From the NCBI RefSeq assembly GCF_040219335.1, contig NZ_JAVJSQ010000015.1, positions 62,001-126,000 of the forward strand: DNA of 64,000 nt, given 5' to 3'. The notes beneath the pieces were generated by a model, which had not been told where the DNA came from, did not search any database, and saw only the letters and a list, made by a program, of their open reading frames with translations. This DNA comes from Gimesia sp. (GTDB lineage Bacteria > Planctomycetota > Planctomycetia > Planctomycetales > Planctomycetaceae). This document shows, one piece after another, positions 1 to 9,178 of the stretch. The stretch's first letter is position 1; every line of letters starts with the position of its first letter. Made by a program: the position numbers and the translations under genes.

Positions 1-1397
1 TTGAAAACAAGAGTACAAAGGGTTATCCCTCCGTACTGCTGCGGCACACGGGGGACTTTCGGTTTGAAGATCGGACCATTCCGGCGGGACTGGATCTGGC
101 GGCGTTCTACAGTAATGGTTGTGCTGTGGGCGATTATGACAACGATGGTTTTTCCGACCTGCTGGTGACCGGCTATGGTGGTTCGGTGCTCTGGAAGAAC
201 CTGGGAGACGGAACCTTTGAAGAGGTGTCAGTGGATGCAGGTGTGCGTGACTGTTTCATGGGAACGAGTGCCGGCTGGGGGGACCTGAATGGTGACGGTC
301 TGCTGGATCTCTATCTGACGCAGTACGCGGACTGGTCGTTCGAGAATCATCCCCCGTGTGAACTGACTCCGGGCGTACCCGATGTCTGTTCGCCTCATTC
401 TTTCACGGGAATGAAAGACAGGGTTTTTTACAGTAAAGGGGACGGTACCTTTTACGATGCGACAGAGGAAGCGGGCCTGGTCCCCGAGGGTAAAGGACTG
501 GGGGTGCTGCTGGCGGATCTGGATAATGATGCGGATCTGGATGTCTATGTGTGTAACGATACCGTCGAGAATTTCCTGTACCTGAATGACGGGAAAGGGA
601 AGCTGGAGGAGGTGGGCATTATCAATGGTGCCGCCGTCGATGATGGAGCCACGCCGAATGGAAGCATGGGAGTGGACATCATGGACTATAACCAGGACGG
701 TCTGCCTGATCTGTGGGTGGCGAATTATGAGAAAGAAGCGTTTGCTTTGTATCGCAATGACGGTGATGCCCAGTTTCTGCACGTAAGCAATGATACGGGA
801 GTGACTTCGATTGGGACCCTGTTTGTCGGTTTCGGGACTGCCTGTGCGGACTTCGATCTGGATGGGGATGAAGATGTAATGGTGGCCAACGGGCATGTCG
901 CGTACTACTCGACTCACTCACCATTTCGGCAGAAGCCACTCTACCTGGAAAATCGGGACGGACGATTTCAGCAACGGGAGTTCTCAGGCGACTCGTATCT
1001 GGGCCAGGCCCACACCGGCCGGGGACTGGCAGTTTCCGATTTAAATCAAGACGGGAAGCTGGATGTCGTGATCTCCAATTTTTATGATCCACCGGCAATT
1101 CTCAAAAATGAGACCGAAGAGGCAGGCTCCTGGGTTACTGTGCGTCTGATTGGTATACAGAGCAATCGAGACGCGGTTGGAGCACGGCTGGTGCTGCATA
1201 CTTCAGCCGGCGATCAGGTCAGACAGGTCAAGGGGGGGGGCAGTTATTTGTCTGCCAACGACCTGCTTGTACACTGGGGAGTGCCTGAGGGCGTAAGTGT
1301 AGACAGTTTAGCTATTTACTGGCCCTCTGGGGTTGAACAGACGCTGAAAACCGTGAATCAGCGCGAGGTTAACCTCATTCTTGAGCCGACTCCCTGA
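1..1397 (+). CDS. FG-GAP/VCBS repeat protein with C-terminal ASPIC/UnbV domain (5' end outside window)
   Basis: The frame is open to the left edge, so the true start lies outside the window; a GTG at 126 is only an internal candidate. Repeated calcium-binding-like blocks of the type D-x-D-N/G-D-G (for example DYDNDG, DLNGDG, DLDNDAD, DYNQDG, DLDGDED, DLNQDG) mark FG-GAP/VCBS beta-propeller repeats. The last 90 or so residues (WVTVRLIG, then GGGSYLSAND, then YWPSGVEQ) match the ASPIC and UnbV domain that usually closes such proteins in planctomycetes. They are exported, surface or extracellular proteins of unknown biochemical role. A run of nine G residues lies at 1232-1240 in the ASPIC part. 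The family assignment is firm; the function is not. Confidence 0.85.
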   Translation, partial: ENKSTKGYPSVLLRHTGDFRFEDRTIPAGLDLAAFYSNGCAVGDYDNDGFSDLLVTGYGGSVLWKNLGDGTFEEVSVDAGVRDCFMGTSAGWGDLNGDGLLDLYLTQYADWSFENHPPCELTPGVPDVCSPHSFTGMKDRVFYSKGDGTFYDATEEAGLVPEGKGLGVLLADLDNDADLDVYVCNDTVENFLYLNDGKGKLEEVGIINGAAVDDGATPNGSMGVDIMDYNQDGLPDLWVANYEKEAFALYRNDGDAQFLHVSNDTGVTSIGTLFVGFGTACADFDLDGDEDVMVANGHVAYYSTHSPFRQKPLYLENRDGRFQQREFSGDSYLGQAHTGRGLAVSDLNQDGKLDVVISNFYDPPAILKNETEEAGSWVTVRLIGIQSNRDAVGARLVLHTSAGDQVRQVKGGGSYLSANDLLVHWGVPEGVSVDSLAIYWPSGVEQTLKTVNQREVNLILEPTP

Positions 1398-1745
1398 TCA
1401 GTTAAATTGGTGCTGAATGTCCAGAATAGCTCGTGTCGGCTCGACTCTCCGCTGTCAGTAACAGGCTGGTACACACTGAACGGTGTGTACGTAAGTCAGA
1501 AATTTTAAATAAGTTAAGTAAATCAAACTTCGTACAAAAACAGCGTGTTTGGTCGATACATCAGTATGAAGAGATTGTTTTATATTGAAGAAAATATAGA
1601 ATAGATTATTGGGGAGGCCTTTAGCGCCCCCCGGACTTGATGTCCCTGGCACACCAGACCTCTGTCTTACGTCTGGATAGCTCATGTTGCCAGTTATTGT
1701 TTTTTAAAGTGCTCATTTTTTCTATTTTTCTGCAGGAGAGTGTCG
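1398..1745. other. 348-bp intergenic region, AT-rich leader of the DUF1559 gene
   Basis: No credible gene is seen. The right half is AT-rich and ends in a good ribosome binding site (AGGAG at 1734-1738) seven bases before the ATG at 1746. The promoter of the DUF1559 gene probably lies here, but I cannot name its boxes with confidence. Confidence 0.5.
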
Positions 1746-2750
1746 ATGAGAGTCTTCCAGAGAAGACGCGCATTCACGCTGATTGAGTTGCTCGTCGTGA
1801 TCGCTATTATTGCCATTTTAATTGCCTTGCTGCTTCCCGCGGTGCAGCAGGCGCGTGAGGCCGCCCGTCGGTCGCAGTGTAAGAACAACCTGAAACAGTT
1901 CGGGCTGGCTCTGCACAATTACCATGAAACCCATGGCTGTTTTGGTCAGCTGACCCTGGCTGCGTACCACGAAGGCAGTGGTGGGGCTATTCGACCCTGG
2001 ACCGGTTTCAGCCAGCAGGCGATGCTGCTCCCCTTCCTGGATCAGGCCAACATTTACAACCAGTTTGATTTCAGCCAGTCTTGTGAAGAGTCCCCCAATA
2101 CCAACAACCGCAATGCGGGAATTGGCGTTTTCCGTTGTCCTTCTGATCCAAGGTACATCAACTATGGTGAAGGGCATTTAAACTATTACATGTCGGCAGG
2201 TCCTTGTATGGGTTGGGATCCTGACCTGGGATATCAGGTAGGTTTTTCTCGCTACGAACTCATTACACGAGTTGCTGATATTCTGGATGGAACTTCGAAT
2301 GTGGTTGCGATGAGTGAACGGATAGTAGGTACTGCTAACAGCTCCACATTTAATATTAACGGCGATGTGGCAAGATCGGTTGGAACGAGCTTCAACTCAA
2401 GACAGACGACTTTCCCGACGAAGTCACAATTAGACACGCATGGAACTGCTTGTAGTAATCCTACTGCTTTCTATACACATCGTGGATCTCGCTGGATGCG
2501 GGCAGACGAGTGCTGGTTTAACACCTGGAACACGCCGAACTCGCCTAATCCGGACTGCAGTACCGGCAACGGTGGTCATGCAGGTGGTGATGCTCCTGCA
2601 GCACAGGCGGCCCGTAGCCGTCACACCGGTGGTGTGCATGCTCTGATGGCCGATGGCTCAGTACACTTTGTCTCTGAGAACATCGACTTACAGAAATGGC
2701 AGCAACTGGGCGCGATCGCTGATGGTGCCGCTGTCAGTATCAACGAGTAG
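1746..2750 (+). CDS. DUF1559 family protein with type IV pilin-like N-terminus
   Basis: The N-terminus ([20 protein letters not shown]) is a type IV prepilin cleavage/methylation motif followed by a hydrophobic helix, so the protein should be processed by a prepilin peptidase and held in the inner membrane or a pseudopilus. It continues with the DUF1559 hallmark [12 protein letters not shown] and the C-terminal [16 protein letters not shown] block. Planctomycete genomes carry many copies of this family; its role is unknown. I chose the ATG at 1746 over the GTG at 1740 because AGGAG at 1734-1738 is correctly spaced for it. The gene stands alone and is followed by a strong intrinsic terminator. 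Confidence 0.93.
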   Translation: MRVFQRRRAFTLIELLVVIAIIAILIALLLPAVQQAREAARRSQCKNNLKQFGLALHNYHETHGCFGQLTLAAYHEGSGGAIRPWTGFSQQAMLLPFLDQANIYNQFDFSQSCEESPNTNNRNAGIGVFRCPSDPRYINYGEGHLNYYMSAGPCMGWDPDLGYQVGFSRYELITRVADILDGTSNVVAMSERIVGTANSSTFNINGDVARSVGTSFNSRQTTFPTKSQLDTHGTACSNPTAFYTHRGSRWMRADECWFNTWNTPNSPNPDCSTGNGGHAGGDAPAAQAARSRHTGGVHALMADGSVHFVSENIDLQKWQQLGAIADGAAVSINE

Positions 2751-2786
2751 TCTGACTCACTGAAGTCGTATCGTGTTAACGAACAG

Positions 2787-2824
2787 AACAGCCCGGCAAT
2801 GTTTGTTGCCGGGCTGTTTTTTTT
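2787..2824 (+). terminator. Rho-independent terminator after the DUF1559 gene
   Basis: A 13-bp perfect stem (AACAGCCCGGCAA at 2787-2799, complement at 2806-2818) with a 6-base loop is followed by a T run. It lies 37 bp past the stop codon. Confidence 0.93.
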
Positions 2825-2851
2825 CAGTATAATCAGGCGTGACATGTCATT

Positions 2852-2895
2852 AGAAATTAATCATTTAGAGAAAAGAAATTAATCATTTAGAGAAA
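2852..2895 (+). repeat. Two perfect tandem copies of a 22-bp unit
   Basis: Positions 2852-2873 and 2874-2895 are identical 22-bp copies (AGAAATTAATCATTTAGAGA plus AA). The second copy ends just before the ATG at 2906 and supplies the GAGAAAGG purine tract that serves as ribosome binding site. Confidence 0.9.
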
Positions 2896-2905
2896 GGTAC
2901 TCACC

Positions 2906-3214
2906 ATGTCTAAGTTGGCGCCACTCTGTCTTGCGCTGAGTTTACTTTTTACGGGCTGTGGCGGAGGCGAGGGAACGGGGGAAACAACACCTGCCAATCA
3001 GGAAACGCCACCGACTCATGATCTGTCTGCAGTGAAATCGACTTTGAACGATATCGCGCAATCAGGTGAGATCAACAGCGCCTTTTATGGCATTCCGGAA
3101 AGTCTTAAAGAAGCGGGCAAACCGGAACTGGCAGAAGAAGCAGAGAAGCTGGGATCTCTGAAGAGTCCGAGCCAGATCAAAGCTGCTGCGAAAAAACTGG
3201 CAGACAAGCTTTAA
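2906..3214 (+). CDS. Small exported lipoprotein of unknown function
   Basis: This 102-residue protein starts with a short signal peptide ending in a lipobox (LFTGC), followed by a glycine-rich stretch and a T/P-rich linker. The mature part (about residues 35-102) is charged and helical, ending in a KAAAKKLADKL-like tail. It resembles no family I can name. The lipobox predicts attachment to a membrane on the periplasmic side. It sits alone between two terminators, and its start is supported by the purine-rich GAGAAAGG tract upstream. Confidence 0.75.
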   Translation: MSKLAPLCLALSLLFTGCGGGEGTGETTPANQETPPTHDLSAVKSTLNDIAQSGEINSAFYGIPESLKEAGKPELAEEAEKLGSLKSPSQIKAAAKKLADKL

Positions 3215-3243
3215 ACGCCGGTCGCTTCAGACCTAATACATAG

Positions 3244-3278
3244 AAAAACCTTCGGCTCAATGGGGCGAAGGTTTTTTT
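3244..3278 (+). terminator. Rho-independent terminator after the small lipoprotein gene
   Basis: An 11-bp stem (AAAAACCTTCG at 3244-3254 with CGAAGGTTTTT at 3266-3276) ends in a T run on the plus strand. Confidence 0.88.
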
Positions 3279-3306
3279 ACGTACGCAGTTTCTTGAAGCC
3301 GTCCAT

Positions 3307-3340
3307 AAAAAAAGGGAGTCGACAAGCTGTCGACTCCCCG
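3307..3340 (-). terminator. Rho-independent terminator of the Gfo/Idh/MocA gene
   Basis: Read on the minus strand, a 10-bp perfect stem (GGGAGTCGAC, 3329-3338 paired with 3314-3323) is followed by seven T (3307-3313). It lies just past the stop of the minus-strand oxidoreductase gene. Confidence 0.9.
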
Positions 3341-3366
3341 GGTATGAACTGTCTGACTAAATCAGA

Positions 3367-4653
3367 CTAAACTTTGGGTTCCCAACCGGGTTCGTATTCG
3401 CGTCCCCAGAAGGTCATGGCTTCTTTATCATCAACGATGTGCCCGTTGGTCGTATCGCACTGCAGGGTACGTCCGGTGCGGTGGGCGATGTTACCGAGAT
3501 GGCAGAGCAGGGTACTCTTGTTGCCGATTTCGATTTCAGCGTTGAGGTTCAGCGGCTCGTTATTGCGGATGGCATCCACAAAGTTCTGAGCATGTTCGCT
3601 CATGCCCTGGTTGCCGTCAACTTTCTTGACTTCCTTATCTTTGGCATCCAGAACCGTGTAACCACCGGAGGTACCGAGGATCAGGTTCCCTTTGCTGCCG
3701 AAGAAGATCACGAAATCATTCTTGTGACGGTTACAGCTGGTTCCCTGCCAGGTGATCTGCTTGCCGCCATCGAATTCAAAAGCGACGACATGCGTGTCGG
3801 GAGTCTGCTGATCGTCGCTGTAGAAGTAACGACCACCGCTGGAAACCACGCGGTTAGGAATTTCTGCACCCAGGCCCCAGCGACAGAGGTCGAGCGAGTG
3901 TACGCCGTTGTTCCCCAGTTCGCCGTTACCGTATTTCCAGAACCAGTGCCAGTTGTAGTGAATCAGGTTGTCCACGTACTTCTGACGGGGCGCTGGTCCC
4001 TGCCAGAGATCGTAGTTCAGTTCGGGAGGCACAGCCGCCGGTTTCCCTTTGCCGATGGAACCGCGGGCACTCCAGTAGTAGGCGCGGGCCAGGTGAACAT
4101 CGCCGATGATACCTTCTTTGAGCTGCTGAATCCCTTCCTGAATGGATTCACTGCTGCGACGCTGGCTTCCCATCTGGACGGCTCGTTTGTTTTTGCGAGC
4201 AGCCTCAACCATCATTTCCCCTTCTTTGGGGTTGTGGCAGCAGGGCTTTTCAACGTAGACGTGCTTGCCGGCTGAACAGCCGAGAATAGTACCGGGAGCA
4301 TGCCAGTGGTTGGGAGCAGCGACGATCAGAGCATCCACGTCTTTGTCGTCGAGGATTTTGCGGAAATCACCGATGGCCTGTGGCTTCTTTTTCGTGGCTT
4401 TTTCCACTGTCTGGGCTGCTTTGCCGGCACGGGTGTCATCCGTATCACAGACGTACTTGATTTCGACCCCATCCAGGGCACCGAAGGTTTTCGCCAGGGC
4501 CAGACCACGCTGCATCCCCATGATGCCGATGGTAACTTTCTCACTGGGGGCTTTGTTGGCGGCGGACAGAATCGCCGGGGCGGTGATGCCGGCAGCGGTG
4601 GCAGCTGCGGCAGTCTGTCCCAGGAAAGTACGACGATTGACGGAATCGGACAT
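3367..4653 (-). CDS. Tat-exported Gfo/Idh/MocA family oxidoreductase
   Basis: The 428-residue protein begins with a twin-arginine signal (NRRTFLGQTAAAATAAG), so it is probably exported folded with its cofactor. A Rossmann NAD(P)-binding start follows (VTIGIMGMQRG, about residues 40-50), and the family EKP motif is at 135-137 (HVYVEKPCCHN). The C-terminal half is the family's beta-sheet domain. Relatives oxidise or rearrange sugars or inositols; planctomycetes have dozens of copies and the substrate cannot be told here. The ATG is preceded on the minus strand by GGAG about ten bases upstream. It is monocistronic, with its own terminator. Confidence 0.92.
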   Translation of the reverse strand: MSDSVNRRTFLGQTAAAATAAGITAPAILSAANKAPSEKVTIGIMGMQRGLALAKTFGALDGVEIKYVCDTDDTRAGKAAQTVEKATKKKPQAIGDFRKILDDKDVDALIVAAPNHWHAPGTILGCSAGKHVYVEKPCCHNPKEGEMMVEAARKNKRAVQMGSQRRSSESIQEGIQQLKEGIIGDVHLARAYYWSARGSIGKGKPAAVPPELNYDLWQGPAPRQKYVDNLIHYNWHWFWKYGNGELGNNGVHSLDLCRWGLGAEIPNRVVSSGGRYFYSDDQQTPDTHVVAFEFDGGKQITWQGTSCNRHKNDFVIFFGSKGNLILGTSGGYTVLDAKDKEVKKVDGNQGMSEHAQNFVDAIRNNEPLNLNAEIEIGNKSTLLCHLGNIAHRTGRTLQCDTTNGHIVDDKEAMTFWGREYEPGWEPKV

Positions 4654-4840
4654 AATCTCTTTCTCCGTAGAATAGACTTAAAAGCGGTATGCTAAAGGCA
4701 GGATGTTAATATGACAAACTGTATTCTAGTCGCATTTCAGGCCAAATAACACAGTAAAAATCGCGCAGCGGCCTATTTCTTAAAAAAGCTAACAATCTCT
4801 TGTGCTGTCGCGGTTTACCGTCAGAGTGCGGTGGAACGCA

Positions 4841-6724
4841 TCAGGCTTTGCGAATGTAATGAGCGGCGTAACTGCGGACTTCCTGCCCGTTGAGGACATG
4901 GAACATACGAAGCTGCTGGATGGTTTCCTGGCTGAAGCGGCCCAAGGGGACGTGGATCAGTTTTTTCTGGTAGCGTTTGGCGAGGCGCTTCCAGCCGATG
5001 CCCGGCGGCGATTCGCTGAGCAGGGCAATATGCGATTCTTCACTGTAATGGCAGGCAGCGACGAGCAGTCGTTCTTCGAGGGTATCGACGAAGTCGAAAT
5101 TGACTTCATTCCAGATGTCATACACCGGTCGGGGTGGAAAGAGGAACATCGCGCCTCCGTAGGTGGAGACGCCGATTCCCGGGCCGACCATTTCCTGACG
5201 GTAGTCGGTAGCGAAGAAGGCCAGCGTCGATTCGTCCTGGTGTTCTGCATGCCAGGTGAGGCGATAGGGATAGTCGCGCGGGTCCGCAGGTGAGTCAAAG
5301 AGCATGATCACGCAATCGAGCCGGCCGCGGCTGGGGGGGAGCACTTTGACGTGGATCTCACCGGTGTGCCAGTTGCGGAGGGTTTCGCGGAGATCGAGAC
5401 CATCTTTCATACTGGTCGTGAATTTTTCGGTCCGGGCCAGATCGACGCCGAGCAGGTTCAAGGCGTGGTCTTTGACGCTGGTGCGGAACTTTTCGATGGC
5501 GACATCTTCCGGTGGCCAGCTGCACTGCTTATAGGGATTCCATTTCATTTCCCATTCGTTCTGCTGCGGTTTGGGAGGCCGGGGAACCAACTGACAGCTG
5601 CGCCAGGAGATGGGATTGCCGGGCAGGCGGTTGCTGAGTTCGACAGTGGTGCCGTCAGGGAGCTGGGCCTGTTCGATGCCGAAACGGAGTGTTTCGAACG
5701 GGAGTAAGTGTACGAACGGGTATTCGCGGGCTGTTTCTGCGATCTGGATCGCATACTGATCGCCGGCGACCTGCTGGGCGGCTTTGACCAGCGTATACAG
5801 GTCGGGAGTCATGCGACGTTCGATGAGCGAGAGATTCCGCACGTAGCGAAAATAGACCGAGAGCAGCTTGGGGGTAATCTTGCGTCCCCGGGATTTGAGT
5901 TCGACTTTGTAACGGTCCCGGGCGGTGAGTGCGAGTTCCTTGATGCCGTCGACCGAGAGGTTTTCATCATCTTCCAGTTCAGAACGGGCGGCTTCATAGA
6001 GTCCCGTGATGTAAGGGAGTTCTCCCAGCATGAACAGCAGCGTTTCGGTGTCGGCGGTATAAATGGATGTCTCGTTGACCTCTTCGTCCTCGACTTCGAG
6101 GGGCAGTTGATCGATGTAGGCGTCGTGAATCCAGGGCCAGTCAGACAGCGAGCAGACCAGCAGGATCGATTTGTATTTTTTCTCCAGTTCCCGCAGGCGG
6201 TGTGCCATCATTGTGCAGCGGTCGAGGGGTTGTCCTGCGGGCAGTTTGCTGAGCGCGGGCAGGACGGCGGCGGAAAACTTTTCGATGGGCACCTTCTTCA
6301 GTGCATAGGGATCCGGGAGGACGGCGGACATACTCTCGAAACGCTGCGTTTCCAGATCGATGAAGTGCCGGTCGATGTGTTCCATCATCGCGATGCGGAG
6401 TGCGGCGATGACCCCCTGGCAGGGATCAATGGGCACGTAGCTGTACATCTTCTGGTTGTCTTCGTCGTCCTCGTCCTGCTCCCAGGGTGGTGCTCCGGAG
6501 ATGGGGGGCTCTTCCTGCAGGACCGCGGTGATACTGGGGAGAAAGGTAATGGCCCGCTCGACATCTTCCTGAAACGAGGCGGGCAGCGGAACGGCGAGGC
6601 AGTCAAAATCGTTGTTGAGCATCACTCGACGGACTTCGATCGCGAAGTCGCCACTGCCGTGAATGAGGGGCAGCACGGAGATGCGTGGGCTGATTTTCAA
6701 AAAACTGGAATGAGGGGCTGTCAT
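4841..6724 (-). CDS. Large uncharacterised protein, possibly distantly related to DUF5682/TraB-like proteins
   Basis: The 627-residue protein is cytosolic by appearance, with no signal peptide or membrane segment. Its first 200 residues have a start of the form ISVLPLIHGSGDFA, then LAVPLP, then DPCQGVIAALRIA, FIDLETQRF and MMAHRLRELEKKY..ILLVCSLSDW. This order recalls TraB/DUF5682-type proteins (IRHHGP, then FIDLP, then MAxRLRE, then VCGAFH), but the key histidines are not conserved as I remember them. The C-terminal 250 residues (PPRPKPQQNEWEMKWNPYKQ onward) are unfamiliar. It lies 58 bp downstream of the hydroxyacid dehydrogenase gene on the same strand, so cotranscription is likely. Function unknown. 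Confidence 0.7.
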   Translation of the reverse strand: MTAPHSSFLKISPRISVLPLIHGSGDFAIEVRRVMLNNDFDCLAVPLPASFQEDVERAITFLPSITAVLQEEPPISGAPPWEQDEDDEDNQKMYSYVPIDPCQGVIAALRIAMMEHIDRHFIDLETQRFESMSAVLPDPYALKKVPIEKFSAAVLPALSKLPAGQPLDRCTMMAHRLRELEKKYKSILLVCSLSDWPWIHDAYIDQLPLEVEDEEVNETSIYTADTETLLFMLGELPYITGLYEAARSELEDDENLSVDGIKELALTARDRYKVELKSRGRKITPKLLSVYFRYVRNLSLIERRMTPDLYTLVKAAQQVAGDQYAIQIAETAREYPFVHLLPFETLRFGIEQAQLPDGTTVELSNRLPGNPISWRSCQLVPRPPKPQQNEWEMKWNPYKQCSWPPEDVAIEKFRTSVKDHALNLLGVDLARTEKFTTSMKDGLDLRETLRNWHTGEIHVKVLPPSRGRLDCVIMLFDSPADPRDYPYRLTWHAEHQDESTLAFFATDYRQEMVGPGIGVSTYGGAMFLFPPRPVYDIWNEVNFDFVDTLEERLLVAACHYSEESHIALLSESPPGIGWKRLAKRYQKKLIHVPLGRFSQETIQQLRMFHVLNGQEVRSYAAHYIRKA

Positions 6725-6782
6725 GTTGCAATCGTCCAGTTTCTCAAGGACCGGAGTCAGTTCGCTGGGATCTATGACGGGA

Positions 6783-7772
6783 TCAGCGAGTCCATTTCCA
6801 GTCGGGGGTCTGTTTCAGGTTGACCACACACTCTTCCGGCCACTCGCCCTGATACAGTTTCACAATGTTGTGAGCCGCCATCGCGTAAGCATCGCGGTGC
6901 GATTCCTGGTCCAGTCCGCCGATGTGACAGCTCAACAGTACATTGTCCAGCTTGATCAGGGGACTTTCAACAGGCAATGGTTCTTTTTTGAAGACATCGA
7001 GACCGGCGGCGCGGAGATGTCCCGACTGCAGGGCTTCAATGAGGGCGTCTTCGTCGACGAGGCCGCCGCGGGCAGTGTTGATGAGGACCGAGCCTTGTTT
7101 CATTTTGGCCAGCGAGTCCTTGTTGATCAGGTCGACAGTTTCGGGGGTGACGGGAAGGTGCAGCGTGACGTAGTCCGACTGGGCCAGCAGTTCGTCGATG
7201 CTGACCATGGTGACCGCGTGACTGTCAACAAACTGTTTGTTGGGGAATGGATCGTACGCAAGGACTTTCATGCCCATGCCGATCGCGCGGGTTGCGACTG
7301 CCTGACCGATGCGACCGAGGCCGACGATTCCGATGGTGCTGCCCCAGACGCGGGGAGTCAGAGCCCGTTCCCATTCACCGCGTCGGACAGCCTGGTCCTG
7401 GGAGCGGGTGAGTCGGGCGACGCCCATCAGCAGCGCGAAAGCCTGTTCGGCGACCGAGTGATGATTCACTCCCGGGGTGATGGTGACCGCGATGTCCAGA
7501 TCGTCAGCGGCTGCCAGATCGACGGCGTCGAAGCCGACTCCATAGCGGGAGACGATTCTCAGATCGGGCAGTTGTGCGAGCACTTCGCGGGAATAGATTT
7601 CTGCACCGGCCAGCACGGCATCGTAGCCCTGTACCTGTTCGACGACGCGATGGGGTTCTTTGCGGAGATCCACGTCAGTCGGGACGGTGTCCACCTCGAA
7701 TCCTGCAGCCTGAAGGATTTCAAAGTGCGGACCGAATTCACACATTTTAGCGGTACAGATGACGCGAGGCAT
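6783..7772 (-). CDS. D-2-hydroxyacid dehydrogenase (3-phosphoglycerate dehydrogenase-like)
   Basis: The 329-residue protein has the full family pattern: an NAD-binding GLGRIG (151-156), the catalytic Arg in INTARGGLVDE (Arg235), a Glu at about 264 in LDVFKKEP, and the catalytic His283 in SCHIGG. It reduces or oxidises 2-oxo/2-hydroxy acids with NAD(H). It lacks the C-terminal ACT domain of most SerA proteins, so the exact substrate (phosphoglycerate, glycerate or another acid) is uncertain. The first gene of a probable two-gene unit with the downstream unknown protein. Confidence 0.9.
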   Translation of the reverse strand: MPRVICTAKMCEFGPHFEILQAAGFEVDTVPTDVDLRKEPHRVVEQVQGYDAVLAGAEIYSREVLAQLPDLRIVSRYGVGFDAVDLAAADDLDIAVTITPGVNHHSVAEQAFALLMGVARLTRSQDQAVRRGEWERALTPRVWGSTIGIVGLGRIGQAVATRAIGMGMKVLAYDPFPNKQFVDSHAVTMVSIDELLAQSDYVTLHLPVTPETVDLINKDSLAKMKQGSVLINTARGGLVDEDALIEALQSGHLRAAGLDVFKKEPLPVESPLIKLDNVLLSCHIGGLDQESHRDAYAMAAHNIVKLYQGEWPEECVVNLKQTPDWKWTR

Positions 7773-7898
7773 GTTTCCGTTTCTTCTTCTAATACAGGTT
7801 TCGGGAATGAGTAACCGGTAGTGTTACTCTAGCGAATCCCGGGGTTGGCTGACAGTCAGCCGGAAGGAAAAAACGGAAGGCCCGCGAAGTGTCGGTAT

Positions 7899-9086
7899 TT
7901 AATAAAAGCGTTCGGCCCGTTTGACGAGTTGGGGGTCTCGATCGCGGATGAGAGTCAGGTATTTTCGGGCCCGGGCGGCGGTTGTGGCGTCGGGACCGCC
8001 GTCCGAGGGATCGGAATAGCGGGAGGCGACCAGCAGGTAGCGGATGATGGCCTGGCGGATGCCTTTGTAGTCGTAGCCTTTGGCGTCATAGAGGGAGACG
8101 AGTCGATCCATAACGGTCCAGTCCTGCCAGCGCGCGAGGTCGGCAATGACGAGGTCAGCCAGTTCCGGGCGATTGAGCAGCATCCGCATGGATTGTCGCA
8201 GGCGTTCGGGGGGAATCTGATAACGCCCCTTACCGTAAGTCCACATGAATGAGACCGCTTCGCGGGCGGCGAAGAGTTCATTGGGTGATGTATTCTTCTG
8301 CTGGAACTTGGATCGCTCCAGGTGGTCGAGTCCTTCGCTGCCGGTGAGCATCAGGTAGCCTGACATCAGGCCGCCGATGCCTGAGCGGAGCCCCTGTGCC
8401 TGGACGTTGATTTTATCTTCCATGAAGTCGATGTCATCTTCATTTCCGCAGAGTCCCAGCATGAGTCCGTATAAGCCGAGGCGGGGGGCGGGCGTGGATT
8501 TGCTGCTCAACCAGTAGTGCAGCTTTTCGCGGGGGAGTTGTGGGGTCAGCGGGGCGATGTCTTCAAAGGGGGCGTTAGCGAATTCCGCAAAGGCATCGTT
8601 GGCGATGATCATATCCTGGTGTTCGAGGAACTTCAGAAAGTACTGCAGCCTTTCGGTGGTCGGTTTCTGCAGCGAGGGCGCCTGCATGACATACGCATAG
8701 CTGGCAGGGGTGATGGCCGTCGGGTTTTCCCAGAGGGGCTTGGGGCCGTGAGTGCCGGTGAGCAGGAACGGGCCGCCGGGCTTGCTGAAGTGATAGTGGT
8801 TGACCGTGATCAGCGAACCTTTTTCGTACTGAGTGCCCTGCGACTGTTTAATGACCTTCAGCACTTTGAAGACCGTGTGTCCCGGCTTCTCGATGGTGCC
8901 GGTATCGCCTTCGACCCAGCGGACCAGACAGGCGGTGTGGGCGTGTGTGAGTTTTTCGGTCAACGGGACAGAAGCCCCGGGGCAGAACGGACAGGCTGCG
9001 AGTTTTGTGGACAGCAGTGTGATCAGCAGGCAGCAGAACAGCCCAGGCCATCCATGGCAGGGTCGGATTCGATTCCAGTCGGTCAT
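7899..9086 (-). CDS. Exported protein with ACPFC mature N-terminus (paralogue 1), NTR-like start and helical C-terminal part
   Basis: The 395-residue protein has a signal peptide ending near LAACPFCPG, so a cysteine lies at or near the mature N-terminus. The next 100 residues (LTEKL..ACLVRWVEG..HTVFKVLKVIK..G.LITV) resemble the beta-barrel start of netrin/TIMP-like (NTR) domains; this is an inference. From about residue 150 the protein is helical with HEAT-like character (FANAPFEDIAPL, GLYGLMLGLCG, RPELADLVIADLARW). It is clearly a paralogue of the gene directly upstream, from which it is separated by 92 bp. The ATG has AAGGA at good spacing. No known function. Confidence 0.8.
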   Translation of the reverse strand: MTDWNRIRPCHGWPGLFCCLLITLLSTKLAACPFCPGASVPLTEKLTHAHTACLVRWVEGDTGTIEKPGHTVFKVLKVIKQSQGTQYEKGSLITVNHYHFSKPGGPFLLTGTHGPKPLWENPTAITPASYAYVMQAPSLQKPTTERLQYFLKFLEHQDMIIANDAFAEFANAPFEDIAPLTPQLPREKLHYWLSSKSTPAPRLGLYGLMLGLCGNEDDIDFMEDKINVQAQGLRSGIGGLMSGYLMLTGSEGLDHLERSKFQQKNTSPNELFAAREAVSFMWTYGKGRYQIPPERLRQSMRMLLNRPELADLVIADLARWQDWTVMDRLVSLYDAKGYDYKGIRQAIIRYLLVASRYSDPSDGGPDATTAARARKYLTLIRDRDPQLVKRAERFY

Positions 9087-9178
9087 ACCAGTTCCTTCTG
9101 GTAAAAATGTCGGTTAGTCTCGGTCAGTTCCTGCTGTTGAGCGCGACTGCAGGAACGTCGTCAGCATATGAGTGCGAA

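Noticed and set aside
3439-4275. Long plus-strand open frame of 278 codons opposite the oxidoreductase gene
   Set aside because: It is the complementary shadow of the minus-strand gene, which has a Tat signal, family motifs, ribosome binding site and terminator.
5708-6823. Plus-strand open frame of 371 codons
   Set aside because: It lies opposite the large minus-strand protein, has no family motifs or ribosome binding site and reflects codon bias of the real gene.
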